Shown: positions 1-8,835, counted from the stretch's first letter. The stretch: DNA of 48,377 nucleotides from Oscillospiraceae bacterium (GCA_031268405.1 JAIRXF010000008.1:1-48377); one strand, 5' to 3'. Notes: generated by a model not told the origin, from the sequence alone. Made by a program: numbers and translations.

Positions 1-1292
1 GAGTAAATTGTGCTCATGTTCTTAATTTCTATGCCGTTTATTTTTGTTATGACATCTTTTACTCTTACTCCCGCTGCTTCGATCGAGTTATTGTTTATTG
101 CGGCAATTAAAATTGCTCCAGGTGGTATGTTGTATATTTGTTTAGCTTTGTCAGAAATCTGAGCGTGCTTAATTCCTAATGCGGCTCTGTTGGTTACTCG
201 GCCTTTTGATATTATTTGATTTGCTACGTCTTTGACCACACTTGATGGAATCGCAAAACCCAATCCTTCATTGTCGGTTATTTTGACGCTGGGTATTCCG
301 ATGAGACTGCCTGTTATGTCAAACAATCCTCCGCCGGAATTGCCTTGATTTATGGCTGTATCTATTTGTATAAATGGGCAATAATAGTCTCCTAAAATAC
401 GGTCTTTGGCGGATACTACTCCTTTCGTCATTGTATTTGACAGCGTTTGTGGATTTCCTATAGCTATAGCAGCTTCGCCCACTTCTATTTGATTTTCAGG
501 ATTTCTGAATGTTACCGCCGAATCAAGTTTATCCTCGTCGTTTTTTAATTGGAGTACTGCCAAATCGGTTTTGACGTCTGTACCCAGGACCTTGGCTTGA
601 TATACTTTGCCGTCGTGAAGTTTGATGCTTACAGAAACCTCGTCTGACCTTGCGTTTCCTCCTAATTCCACAACATGATTATTGGTTACTATATGCTCCG
701 GTGAAATTATAACTCCTGATCCACAGCCAACTGATTCATCGAGTTCTGATAATAATGAGACTTCGACAGAAACAACCGATTTAGAGCATCTTTTAAAGAT
801 TTCTTGAGGTGAAAGTGACTCCGGGTTCTTGATGGACTCCAAAAAATCTACTGAACTTTCTCCATTGGATTCTTCGTTTGGTTTTTGATTGGTTAAGTTT
901 AGAGAAATTTTGTAAGCTCCAAAAGACACAAGTAAAAGCACAATTAAACTTCCTATTGCTACAAGAAAAAAATTTGCAGCATTTGGTTGTTTTGCTTTCG
1001 AATGCATTGTTCTAGGGTCTATGGGGCTTGATGTTGCAGACCGCCATTCGTTGCCTCTGTTTTGCCGAGATCCACTTGGATTTTGCCCGGCGTTACTGTT
1101 ATTTTTTTGATAAGAATAATGGTATTCTCCCGAGGGCCCAACGAAAGGTCTGTTTAAACTATCGCGGTTTGAATCGTATACTGTATTCCATTCGCTTTTT
1201 TGATTTGAGGGTTGTTTTTCGATGTAATCCTCAAAATCGTCCATTCTTCCATCATTAAAATCCTGTGGGTGTTTTTTATCATCGTTGTTCAT
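1..1292 (-). CDS. htrA: HtrA/DegP-type membrane-anchored serine protease, C-terminus beyond the window
   Basis: Seen: ATG at 1292-1290 behind a good ribosome binding site (AAAGGAG, 1301-1307); open for about 430 codons to the window edge. The N-terminus is a hydrophilic cytoplasmic tail of about 105 residues rich in Asn, Ser and Gln. One membrane segment (about 107-128) follows, then a trypsin-like domain with the full triad: His206 (TNNHVV), Asp243 (KTDLAVL) and Ser319 (QGNSGGG). The last visible residues (VITKINGIEI) begin a PDZ domain. Family knowledge: such proteases degrade or refold damaged proteins outside the membrane. It starts 13 bases after the sensor-kinase gene and is surely co-transcribed with that two-component system, as in many Firmicutes where envelope stress controls HtrA. 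Confidence 0.95.
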   Translation of the reverse strand, partial: MNNDDKKHPQDFNDGRMDDFEDYIEKQPSNQKSEWNTVYDSNRDSLNRPFVGPSGEYHYSYQKNNSNAGQNPSGSRQNRGNEWRSATSSPIDPRTMHSKAKQPNAANFFLVAIGSLIVLLLVSFGAYKISLNLTNQKPNEESNGESSVDFLESIKNPESLSPQEIFKRCSKSVVSVEVSLLSELDESVGCGSGVIISPEHIVTNNHVVELGGNARSDEVSVSIKLHDGKVYQAKVLGTDVKTDLAVLQLKNDEDKLDSAVTFRNPENQIEVGEAAIAIGNPQTLSNTMTKGVVSAKDRILGDYYCPFIQIDTAINQGNSGGGLFDITGSLIGIPSVKITDNEGLGFAIPSSVVKDVANQIISKGRVTNRAALGIKHAQISDKAKQIYNIPPGAILIAAINNNSIEAAGVRVKDVITKINGIEIKNMSTIY

Positions 1293-1305
1293 ATGATATT
1301 CTCCT

Positions 1306-2748
1306 TTATGTTTTTTGGGGAAGCCAAAATGAAAATTCACAGTATTTCCCCTTTTCACTTCTTGCTAAAATATCTCCTCCGTGGAGCCTTACGATTGTTT
1401 TTACTATATAAAGTCCAAGGCCCATGCCTTTTTTATCCTTGCTCCTGGATTTATCAATTTTATAAAATTTATCGAAAATGAGATTAATCTGAGAACTGTC
1501 TATTCCATCTCCAGTATTTCCAATACAAAAGTTTATTCTGTTTAAGTCGCTTTCTATTCTAAAATATATTGATCCACCTTTATTGGTAAATTTTACAGCA
1601 TTTTCTACCAAATTATAAATTATTTGATAGATGGCGTCTTTATCGCTGTATATAAATAAATTTCCTATGTCGTTAAGACCGCAAAGATTTATATTTTTTT
1701 CTTCTATTTGTATTTTGAAATTAGAAATTATATTAACTAGCACTTTTTTGATTTCAAAATTTTTTTTATTAAATTTGTATTCCATTCCCTCTACTCTAGA
1801 TAGCTCTAACATCGAAACAATTAATCTTGAAAGTCTCTTAATTTCATTTGATACGATATTAAGGTAATAATTTCGGTCTTCTCGTGCGATGGTGCCATCC
1901 AATACGCCATCTATAAAACCAGAAATTGTTGTCATTGGAGTTTTTAATTCATGGGAAATGTTTGCAATAAAATTCCTTCTTGCATTTTCAGAAATTTCAA
2001 GTGAATCCGCCATGCTGTTGAAAGAAATAGCCAATTGACCAATTTCATCGTTCGTCATAACAGGAACTCGTTTATTAAAATTTCCACCACCAAATTGTCG
2101 AGCGGCCTCGGACATTTCTTTCAGAGGTTTTGTCATTTTATAATATATCCAACTGCTTGCAAAAAAAGAAATGATGAGAGCAATGGATGCAGACACGGAA
2201 AATATTTTAGTGGAATCTGTACGAAATCTCGTCATTTGTTTTGCGTCCGAAATTGTAAAAACTGCCCCTATTTTTAGAATTTTTCCGTTGGATTCTGCAG
2301 TTAACGGAACTCCTACGCCATAACATTCGTGATCGTAAAATCCGTCAAAAGTACTTGTGCCGGCGTATCTGTCGTTTAAAGCTTGTTTTAAAATTCTTTC
2401 GGGAATCTTTTTTTTAACGAGCAAATTTGAGTTAGAAATCGAAGAGAGTACTATTTCTCCTTCTTCGTTGACTATAAAAATATCTGCGTCGATATTCGTA
2501 GAAAATACATTCAGTATTCCCTCCATAAAATTATTATCAATGTACAATCTTCCATTTGAAATGCCACTATTTCTTTGAACCATGTAGGTAAAATTCAGAG
2601 CGTTTTTTGTTAAAAGATCTCGTTTTTCTTCTTCCCAATAGGCCGACATGAACATTGTTAGGGTTATTCCCAAAACAAAAAAGCTGATGGTGATTGTTGC
2701 AAGATTTATTAGAAGATATTTTTTTAAGAGATTATTTTTATTTTTCAT
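1306..2748 (-). CDS. Membrane sensor histidine kinase (HAMP/HisKA/HATPase)
   Basis: Partner of the upstream response regulator, whose 3' end it overlaps. Seen in order: first membrane segment (about 15-35), an extracytoplasmic sensor region of about 145 residues, a second membrane segment (about 185-205), a HAMP linker (TKPLKEMSEAARQF), a HisKA H-box (NISHELKTPMTT) with the phospho-accepting His, an N-box (LVENAVKF), a G1 box (NTGDGI) and a G2 box (KGMGLGLYIVK). The first Asp of the canonical G1 DxGxG is Asn here, which is common in PhoR/ResE-like kinases. Start: ATG at 2748 is preferred because a GAGG lies 12 bases upstream; an in-frame TTG at 2766 has no ribosome binding site. The signal sensed cannot be read from sequence. 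Confidence 0.92.
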   Translation of the reverse strand: MKNKNNLLKKYLLINLATITISFFVLGITLTMFMSAYWEEEKRDLLTKNALNFTYMVQRNSGISNGRLYIDNNFMEGILNVFSTNIDADIFIVNEEGEIVLSSISNSNLLVKKKIPERILKQALNDRYAGTSTFDGFYDHECYGVGVPLTAESNGKILKIGAVFTISDAKQMTRFRTDSTKIFSVSASIALIISFFASSWIYYKMTKPLKEMSEAARQFGGGNFNKRVPVMTNDEIGQLAISFNSMADSLEISENARRNFIANISHELKTPMTTISGFIDGVLDGTIAREDRNYYLNIVSNEIKRLSRLIVSMLELSRVEGMEYKFNKKNFEIKKVLVNIISNFKIQIEEKNINLCGLNDIGNLFIYSDKDAIYQIIYNLVENAVKFTNKGGSIYFRIESDLNRINFCIGNTGDGIDSSQINLIFDKFYKIDKSRSKDKKGMGLGLYIVKTIVRLHGGDILARSEKGKYCEFSFWLPQKT

Positions 2749-3439
2749 CTGTTGATTTAACCTCAAATTTGTACCCTATTCCCCAAACAGTTTTAAGTTC
2801 CCACTTGTTAGAAACTCCTTCTACTTTCCCGCGCAATCTTCTAATGTGCACATCAATTGTGCGTGGATCCGGACAATATTCTGTTCCCTCCCATATTTCA
2901 TTTAAGAGTTTTTCTCTTGAAAACACAAGATTTGGATGAGAAGCTAAAAAGAACAAGAGTTTGATTTCCTTAGCGGGCGTTTCTACGATCTCTCCATTAA
3001 TTTTTAACTGATAAGTAGAAATATCCACACAAAGATTTTCAAATTCCACTCTTTTTTTAGAAATTTCTCCCTCGACCATTCTGTTGCGTCTTAAAACTGC
3101 TTTCATTCTTGCTATAAGTTCCTTTGAATCAAACGGTTTAGGCAAATAATCATCGGCGCCCAAGTTTAGGCCAAGCACTTTGTCGAAGACCTCGTCTTTT
3201 GCTGTCAACATTATTATAGGAACATTTGATTTTTTTCTTATTTCACTGCAAACTTGCCAGCCGTCAAGCACCGGAAGCATTATGTCGAGCACTATTAGAT
3301 CTGGATTTTCAGAATTAAAAGTATCAACGGCATCTTTGCCATTATTTGCAATTTTTACCGAAAATCCTTCTTTTTCGACGTACAATCTCAATAGCTCACA
3401 TATATTTTTATCGTCATCAACGATCAAAATTTTTTTCAT
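2738..3439 (-). CDS. OmpR/PhoB-family response regulator
   Basis: Transcription factor of 233 residues, the usual family length. The receiver domain has the acidic pair in VDDDKN, the phospho-acceptor Asp52 (LIVLDIMLP) and the conserved Lys101 (LPKPF). The C-terminal winged-helix DNA-binding domain contains the typical RTIDVHIRRLRGK recognition helix and WGIGYKF wing. It is the first gene of the operon regulator-kinase-htrA, and the kinase gene overlaps its end, indicating translational coupling. Its ribosome binding site is weak (GGTG). A perfect palindrome at 3507-3522, about 70 bases upstream, is a candidate control site. Confident as family; the precise orthologue (PhoP, ResD, CssR and others) is not decidable, although linkage to htrA recalls CssRS. 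Confidence 0.94.
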   Translation of the reverse strand: MKKILIVDDDKNICELLRLYVEKEGFSVKIANNGKDAVDTFNSENPDLIVLDIMLPVLDGWQVCSEIRKKSNVPIIMLTAKDEVFDKVLGLNLGADDYLPKPFDSKELIARMKAVLRRNRMVEGEISKKRVEFENLCVDISTYQLKINGEIVETPAKEIKLLFFLASHPNLVFSREKLLNEIWEGTEYCPDPRTIDVHIRRLRGKVEGVSNKWELKTVWGIGYKFEVKSTDEK

Positions 3440-3506
3440 TAAAATTCACCCAGCCAAATAGTTTACTTTTATTTTGGAAAGAACAAAAGACGATATTTTT
3501 AGATTC

Positions 3507-3522
3507 TTATCCTCGAGGATAA
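3507..3522. promoter_or_regulatory. Perfect 16-bp palindrome upstream of the two-component operon
   Basis: TTATCCTCGAGGATAA reads identically on both strands. It lies 68 bases upstream of the response-regulator start and 134 bases before spoVAE. On the minus strand it directly follows a TACAATATAAT sequence that could serve as a -10 element, so a protein bound here would sit near the transcription start of the operon. A palindrome without a loop suits a dimeric regulator better than an RNA hairpin. Confidence 0.45.
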
Positions 3523-3599
3523 TTATATTGTAACTTAAATCTTATGATATTTGTCGGATGTTTTAAATGTTTTTTGTTAATTTTTTATGAACAAATGCC

Positions 3600-3628
3600 G
3601 TATAAAATTTTATATTTAGGGGAACATA
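3600..3628 (+). promoter_or_regulatory. Possible forespore (sigma-F-like) promoter of spoVAE
   Basis: GTATA (3600-3604), 14 bases, then GGGGAACATA (3619-3628). This resembles the sigma-F pattern GYATA-N15-GGNNANAHTR, differing by one spacer base and one position. It ends 27 bases before the spoVAE start, a sensible distance. In Bacillus, spoVA genes are transcribed in the forespore by sigma-G, whose promoters overlap in consensus. Inference only. Confidence 0.35.
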
Positions 3629-3655
3629 AGTCCGATTGATGTACGGGGTGATTCT

Positions 3656-4012
3656 GTGGAGTTCGTTAACGCATTTATAATCGGAGGATTAATTTGTGTT
3701 TTGGGACAAATATTAATAGATTGTACGAACATGACGCCGGCAAATGTGCTTGTATTGTTTGTAACACTTGGTGTTTTTTTAACAGCTGTGGGTTGTTATG
3801 AGCCTCTCGTTAAACTTGCAGGTTCGGGAGCGACTGTGCCGTTGACGGGATTTGGGTACACAATGGCAAAAGGTACGATTGAAGCGATTCGAGAAAAGGG
3901 GTTAATTGGCGCTCTAACAGGAGGAATTGCCGCTGCTTCTGCGGGCATTGCTTCGGCTGTATTTTTTGGTTATATTGCCGCTTTAGTTTCAAAACCCGGA
4001 GACAAAAATTAA
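3656..4012 (+). CDS. spoVAE: Stage V sporulation protein AE
   Basis: Membrane protein of 118 residues matching the conserved SpoVAE (SpoVAEb) family: GGLICVLGQ near the start, TNMTPANVLVLFV, then GSGATVPLTGFG and a C-terminal stretch of small residues. It is mostly hydrophobic, with about four membrane segments. Known role: part of the SpoVA channel in the inner spore membrane that moves dipicolinic acid into the forespore and releases it at germination. GTG start with GGGGTG upstream. Odd: spoVAC and spoVAD, normally adjacent, are absent here. The dipicolinate synthase genes that make its cargo are 36 kb away in this same window. Confidence 0.95.
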   Translation: MEFVNAFIIGGLICVLGQILIDCTNMTPANVLVLFVTLGVFLTAVGCYEPLVKLAGSGATVPLTGFGYTMAKGTIEAIREKGLIGALTGGIAAASAGIASAVFFGYIAALVSKPGDKN

Positions 4013-4153
4013 GATTTGGATTTTGAGCTGAATTATGAAGGGCGGTTTATAGAAAGCTAATAATCATCGATGAATTAAAGTATAAATTTGATGTTATTAA
4101 TGAAAACTGTTTTAATATTGTGAAGGAGCCTGAACTTATGGGGGGTACTTTGT

Positions 4154-4720
4154 GTGTTCGACAAGAACTATAGAATAGGTTTGCGTGCTATCAAAACTGC
4201 CATATCAGTAATGCTTTGTCTGGCTATTTCTTTCGTTTTGGGGCGCCCTGATGGATTTTTTTCTAGCACTGCCGCGATTATATGTATGCAGCAAACTACA
4301 GATAAAACCTTTGACACGGGAATTCACAGATTGCTTGGTACTGCTGTTGGAGGTACACTTGGTTATATTTCACTTATAATTTTACAAAACTTTACAGACA
4401 CACAAAACGTAATTAATGTATTTTTAGCGCCTTTTCTTATTTTGTTTATGATTTATTTTTCAAACGTAATAAATCACAAAGCGTCAGCTCAAATAGGATG
4501 TATAGTTTTGTTGGGTCTTTTGGTTGATCGAGATAGATCTTCTTTAGATGCTTTTTTTCGCGTGATAAATCGCATATTGGATACGAGCATGGGTATTGTA
4601 ATTGCTGTATTGATTAATAAATTTGTATTTCCATTTGGAAGAGACGGGATTTTTGGCAATAAAAAGTCAAACGAAACAGCCTCTTTGATCGATAAATGTG
4701 ATGAAAATCAAGACAGATAA
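4154..4720 (+). CDS. Aromatic acid exporter family (ArAE/FUSC-like) membrane protein
   Basis: 188 residues resembling the N-terminal membrane half of the ArAE_1 (DUF939/YqjA-like) family: the opening GLRAIKTAISVML and the HRLLGTAVGGTLGY motif are typical. About five membrane segments are visible, then a short charged tail. Members with a soluble C-terminal domain are about 320 residues, so this is a short version. Substrate unknown. Start: GTG at 4154, with the G-run of 4140-4145 as the only plausible Shine-Dalgarno for it. Odd: a much better start region, AAGGAG followed by ATG at 4138, reads only eleven codons to TAG (4138-4173) out of frame. One base fewer in the G6 run would join it to this gene. 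See findings. Confidence 0.8.
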   Translation: MFDKNYRIGLRAIKTAISVMLCLAISFVLGRPDGFFSSTAAIICMQQTTDKTFDTGIHRLLGTAVGGTLGYISLIILQNFTDTQNVINVFLAPFLILFMIYFSNVINHKASAQIGCIVLLGLLVDRDRSSLDAFFRVINRILDTSMGIVIAVLINKFVFPFGRDGIFGNKKSNETASLIDKCDENQDR

Positions 4721-4787
4721 TTTGAATTGTTTGAAAATAAAAACAAGTGTTTACCTTAAAATTTAAAAAGTATACAAGGGGGTATAT

Positions 4788-5285
4788 ATGATAATATTGG
4801 GAATTGACCCTGGCTATGCGACGGTCGGATACGGAGTAATCAATTTTGAATTTGGCAAATTTAAACCTATTGATTACGGTGCGATTTTTACGTGTCCTAA
4901 GACTCCATTTCCCAAAAGATTGGAAGAGATTTACGATCATTTTAAAGAAATCTTGTATCTTCATAGGGTTGATGTTGTTTCTGTAGAAAAACTTTATTTT
5001 CATAACAATCAAAAGACTGCGATGGATGTTTCTCAAGCGCGTGGAGTTGTGATTTTAGCAGCACAAAAATCGAATGTTGATATTTTTGAATATACTCCTT
5101 TAGAAGTAAAAATGTCTGTCACTGGGGCGGGAAGGGCTTGTAAATTGCAGGTCATGGAGATGGTAAAGAGACTTTTACTGCTCAAAAAAATCCCCAAGCC
5201 CGACGATGCAGCTGATGCGTTGGCGGTGGCAATATGTCATGCACAAGCGTCAGGATTATCCAGAAAAATTTTAATGTTAAAATAG
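4788..5285 (+). CDS. ruvC: Crossover junction endodeoxyribonuclease RuvC
   Basis: Holliday junction resolvase, 165 residues, normal length. The RNase H-like fold carries all catalytic acids: Asp7 (LGIDPGYATVGYG), Glu67 (VSVEKLYF), Asp140 and Asp143 (PDDAADALAVAICH). It nicks four-way junctions symmetrically after branch migration by RuvAB. ATG start behind AAGGGGG. ruvA and ruvB, which usually follow directly, are missing; an 8-oxoguanine glycosylase gene follows after 17 bases instead, making a small DNA-maintenance operon. Confidence 0.97.
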   Translation: MIILGIDPGYATVGYGVINFEFGKFKPIDYGAIFTCPKTPFPKRLEEIYDHFKEILYLHRVDVVSVEKLYFHNNQKTAMDVSQARGVVILAAQKSNVDIFEYTPLEVKMSVTGAGRACKLQVMEMVKRLLLLKKIPKPDDAADALAVAICHAQASGLSRKILMLK

Positions 5286-5302
5286 ATTTTTGAGGTGTTT
5301 GT

Positions 5303-6151
5303 TTGGTTAATTATTTTCTTAGTCCTCAAGGAATATGTATAGAAGATGATAATTTGGATTTTGATCTTGAAAAAACATTTAATTGTGGTCAATGCTTCCG
5401 GTTTGAAAAAATTTCTCAAGATTGCTTTAGAGGGACGGTTTTTTCAAAGAATATTAAACTCTATAAAAATAAAAAACGTATATATATTTTTGGTATATCA
5501 GAAGATGATTTTAAAAAAGACTTTATAAATTATTTTGATTTTAATACTGATTACAGTTTGATGCGAAAGAGAATTTCAAAAATTCACCCGATTTTAAAAT
5601 CAGCAGCCGAGTATTCAAAGGGTATAAGAATTTTAAATCAAAATCCCTGGGAAGTTCTTTGTTCTTTTATAATTTCACAAAACAACAATATACCAAGAAT
5701 AAAATTAATTATAAAAAGATTGTGTCAAAATTTTGGAGAAAAAATAAGCCAAGGGGTTTATAATTTCCCTGACGCTGAATGTCTTTCAAATCTCAAAAAA
5801 AGCGACCTAGAAGTGCTTAAATGTGGTTTTAGATATAAATATATTCTTGATGCTGCTAAAAAAATTTCTGATAAAGAAATTGTTTTAAACGATTTGAAAG
5901 AGAAAAATTTACATGAATCCAGAAGAATTTTAATGAAAATTTTAGGAGTTGGACCTAAAGTTGCAGAATGTACTTTACTTTTTGGTTTTCACAAATTGAA
6001 TGCCTTTCCAATTGATACGTGGATTAAAAAAACTATGGACAGTTTTTGGGAAAATGTTGACGCCGATTTTTTTGGCGAGTATGCTGGTCTTGCTCAACAA
6101 TATATGTTTTACTACGTGAGAATGAATCCAGAAGTGTTGAATTTTAATTAA
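5303..6151 (+). CDS. 8-oxoguanine DNA glycosylase/AP lyase (Ogg1 type)
   Basis: 282 residues with the architecture of bacterial Ogg1 proteins: an N-terminal beta domain (FNCGQCFRFEK), a helical domain with the SQNNNIPRI signature, and a helix-hairpin-helix GVGPKVAEC whose Lys219 is the Schiff-base nucleophile, followed by catalytic Asp238 (PIDTW). Family role: removal of oxidised guanine from DNA. Start: TTG at 5303, ten bases after GAGGTG; no better start lies nearby. It sits 17 bases downstream of ruvC, so the two are probably one transcript. The iron-sulfur cluster of EndoIII/MutY relatives is absent. The paired feoB gene converges on it from the other side. Confidence 0.9.
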   Translation: MVNYFLSPQGICIEDDNLDFDLEKTFNCGQCFRFEKISQDCFRGTVFSKNIKLYKNKKRIYIFGISEDDFKKDFINYFDFNTDYSLMRKRISKIHPILKSAAEYSKGIRILNQNPWEVLCSFIISQNNNIPRIKLIIKRLCQNFGEKISQGVYNFPDAECLSNLKKSDLEVLKCGFRYKYILDAAKKISDKEIVLNDLKEKNLHESRRILMKILGVGPKVAECTLLFGFHKLNAFPIDTWIKKTMDSFWENVDADFFGEYAGLAQQYMFYYVRMNPEVLNFN

Positions 6152-6214
6152 TTTCAAAAGCAAAATAGCGCTTTGTGGTCATTTTGTTTATATTGCGGTA
6201 AAAATTATAAGAAT

Positions 6215-8317
6215 TTATAAAAACAATTTTAAAACAGAGTTTAAAATAAAACACACAAAAATTCCACATACAGTTGGCATCAAAAGGGAAACTGCAACCC
6301 ATTTGTAACTTCCGGTTTCTTTTTTAATAGTCAAACATGTTGTTCCACATGGGAAGTGCATAAGCGAAAAAATCATAGTGCAAATGGCCGTTATGGGAGT
6401 CCAACCATTGCTTACAAGCAGCTGTTTTAAACATTCAAGAGATTCAAGTTCTAAAATACTGCCACCACAAAGATAGGTCATTATTATGATTGGCATTACT
6501 ATCTCGTTGGCTGGGAATCCCAATATAAAAGCTAAAAATATTGTTCCGTCAAGCCCCAGTAGTTTTGCAAAAGGGTCAAGAAAATTGGAACAAAACGCTA
6601 GCAAAGTGGCGTCGTAAACCTTGACGTTGGCCATTACCCAAATTATAAGTCCTGCTGGTGCCGCAACAACAATAGCTCTCAGCAAAATTGACATAGTTTT
6701 ATCAAAAATGGATCTTATTATAATTTTAAAAAACTGAGGCCTTCTATAAGGAGGTAATTCTAAGATGAAAGAAGATGGCAAACCTTTTAATAAAGTTGCC
6801 GACAGGATTTTTGAACACACAAATGTCATTAATATTCCAAGCAACACAATTAAAACTAACACAAAAGATGATATCAATGAGCCGATAAAAGTTTTGTTGC
6901 TTCCTATGAAAAACATCGTAATTATAGAAATTAATATAGGAAATCTACCGTTACATGGCACGAAATTATTGGTCAGTGTGGCTATTAATCTTTCTCTTTG
7001 AGAATCAATAATTCTGCAACTTGTTACACCACAAGCATTACAACCAAAGCCCATGCACATGGTTAGAGCTTGCTTTCCATGTGCCCCGGCCTTTTTGAAA
7101 AAACCATCTAAATTAAAAGCTACTCTTGGCAAGTATCCAAAATCTTCAAGCATGTTAAACAAGGGGAAGAATATTGCCATTGGAGGCAGCATAACAGAAA
7201 CAACCCAAGATAGAGTTCTATAAACTCCTAAAACCAACATTCCATGAAGCCAATTTGGAGCCCGAATATATTCAAATAACAGTGTGATTTTTTCTTGAAG
7301 TGCAAATAAAAATTTTGCAATTAATTCAGATGGATAATTAGAACCAGTTATTGTTAGCCAAAATATAAATCCCAACAAACACAGCATTATTGGTATTCCG
7401 CTTATTTTAGATGTTAAGAATTCATCAATTTTTTGATCTTTTCTGTTGCGAAATTTATCGTTATTTTTTACACATTTTTTGTAAATATATCCTGCTTGAT
7501 CCGACAGATCTTTGGCAATAATATCTCTGATCTTTTCGTCATCTATTCCTTGCGATAAAAATTTTTTTTGAACTTCATTTATTTTTTTAACCGCATTATC
7601 GTCAATAATCTTAAAATTAAAATTTTTGTTTAAAGACTCATTAAAGGTTTTGTCCGCGTCAAAAAGTTTCACACTAAGCCATTTTGTATTTATGTACTTT
7701 TTTTTGTTGCTTGAAAGTTTTACGCCATCAGAAAAATTTTTTTCCAAAACAACAGAGAGTTCAGAAATTATAAATTCAATATTTTTGCTGTAATTAATCT
7801 TTGGATTTAAATCGTTACCTTCACAAGAGACTTTGTAAATTTCTCTCAAGAGATTTTTAAGACCCTTAGAATTTCTTGCGTTCGTGCTTATTACGGGAGC
7901 TTGGAGTTTTTTAGAAAGTTTGGTTAAATTCACTTGTATTTTTTTCTTTTTACATTCATCTATTAAATTTACACAAACCACGATGTTTTTGGTAATTTCT
8001 AGTATTTGTAAAACAAAATTAAGATTTCTTTTAAGATTGGTGGCATCAACTACAACCAGTATGACGTCCGGTTGCCCAAAACATATAAAATCCCTCGAAA
8101 TTTCTTCTTCTACAGAACAAGGAGTTAAAGAATAAGTCCCGGGGAGATCTATTAATTGAAAGTCAGTGTCTTTGTAAAAGAATTTACCCCGAGCGCTCGA
8201 AACAGTTTTTCCCGGCCAATTTCCAGTGTGTTGTCTAAGTCCTGTCAAGCAATTAAACACTGTACTTTTACCAACGTTTGGATTGCCAACAATAGCAACT
8301 GTTTTAACTGCTTTCAA
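6215..8317 (-). CDS. feoB: Ferrous iron transporter FeoB
   Basis: 700 residues. The N-terminal GTPase domain has G1 GNPNVGKST, G3 DLPGTYSL, G4 NLID and a G5-like STNARNSKG. A linker follows, then the polytopic membrane core with the conserved Cys-containing motifs GFGCNACGVTSCR and NNFVPCNGRFP, the clostridial form of the FeoB core. It imports Fe2+ across the cytoplasmic membrane. Start: TTG at 8317-8315 with GGGTGA upstream; the feoA stop is 19 bases before. Operon feoA-feoB, reading towards the glycosylase gene, with only 63 bases between the convergent ends. No Fur-box-like palindrome was recognised. Confidence 0.96.
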   Translation of the reverse strand: MKAVKTVAIVGNPNVGKSTVFNCLTGLRQHTGNWPGKTVSSARGKFFYKDTDFQLIDLPGTYSLTPCSVEEEISRDFICFGQPDVILVVVDATNLKRNLNFVLQILEITKNIVVCVNLIDECKKKKIQVNLTKLSKKLQAPVISTNARNSKGLKNLLREIYKVSCEGNDLNPKINYSKNIEFIISELSVVLEKNFSDGVKLSSNKKKYINTKWLSVKLFDADKTFNESLNKNFNFKIIDDNAVKKINEVQKKFLSQGIDDEKIRDIIAKDLSDQAGYIYKKCVKNNDKFRNRKDQKIDEFLTSKISGIPIMLCLLGFIFWLTITGSNYPSELIAKFLFALQEKITLLFEYIRAPNWLHGMLVLGVYRTLSWVVSVMLPPMAIFFPLFNMLEDFGYLPRVAFNLDGFFKKAGAHGKQALTMCMGFGCNACGVTSCRIIDSQRERLIATLTNNFVPCNGRFPILISIITMFFIGSNKTFIGSLISSFVLVLIVLLGILMTFVCSKILSATLLKGLPSSFILELPPYRRPQFFKIIIRSIFDKTMSILLRAIVVAAPAGLIIWVMANVKVYDATLLAFCSNFLDPFAKLLGLDGTIFLAFILGFPANEIVMPIIIMTYLCGGSILELESLECLKQLLVSNGWTPITAICTMIFSLMHFPCGTTCLTIKKETGSYKWVAVSLLMPTVCGIFVCFILNSVLKLFL

Positions 8318-8336
8318 ATCATCACCCGCTCTGAAT

Positions 8337-8711
8337 TTAGCCCATCAAATCAACAAGAATATTTTTAGCGTCTTCACCTCTAATGGCAATTATAGTCTCG
8401 TTTATTGAATAAGCAGTGGGACCATTAAAAGGGCTTTTTATTATTGCTCTAACTTTAGTTCCTTTTATAAAACCAAAGTCCAAAAATCTTTTTCTTTTTA
8501 GACCGCTACAGATAAGTTTTTTTATTCTGCCCGTTTTTCCTCTGTTCAGCTCGTTAAGTGAGATTATTTGAGAGCAAAATCTATCTTTCAAAATTTTCTC
8601 CTTTATTTCAAACGTTACTTTATTGCAGTATATGTTTTTGCAAAACAAAGGTTCAGTTTGTATTGATGCTGGAAATTTCCAAATCATATTTGTAGAATAA
8701 TGTTTTGGCAT
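8337..8711 (-). CDS. feoA: FeoA-domain protein with N-terminal extension
   Basis: The C-terminal 75 residues form a FeoA (SH3-like) domain: ISLNELNRGKTGRIKKL, then GLKRKRFLDFGFIKGTKV and a terminal IRGEDAKNILV. FeoA is thought to bind the cytoplasmic side of FeoB and support iron uptake; the gene lies just upstream of feoB. Odd: an N-terminal extension of about 45 residues contains Cys24, Cys29 and Cys46. FeoA proteins are usually about 75 residues. The ATG at 8711 has no evident Shine-Dalgarno sequence, so translation may begin further in, but no internal ATG has a better one. The FeoA assignment is firm; the start is not. Confidence 0.85.
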   Translation of the reverse strand: MPKHYSTNMIWKFPASIQTEPLFCKNIYCNKVTFEIKEKILKDRFCSQIISLNELNRGKTGRIKKLICSGLKRKRFLDFGFIKGTKVRAIIKSPFNGPTAYSINETIIAIRGEDAKNILVDLMG

Positions 8712-8835
8712 AGCATATTTAAATCTTTGTAAAAGTCGATTCTTTCTAGTTTTACAATGAGGTCTATTTTCGCAATCGATCCATAAGAATTAAACATAAA
8801 GATGAAAAAAAATTATAACTTAAAGGAGAATTTTA

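Noticed and set aside
4614-5036. 140-residue minus-strand frame opposite the exporter and ruvC
   Set aside because: It covers the ruvC start and promoter region and shows low-complexity, non-protein-like composition.
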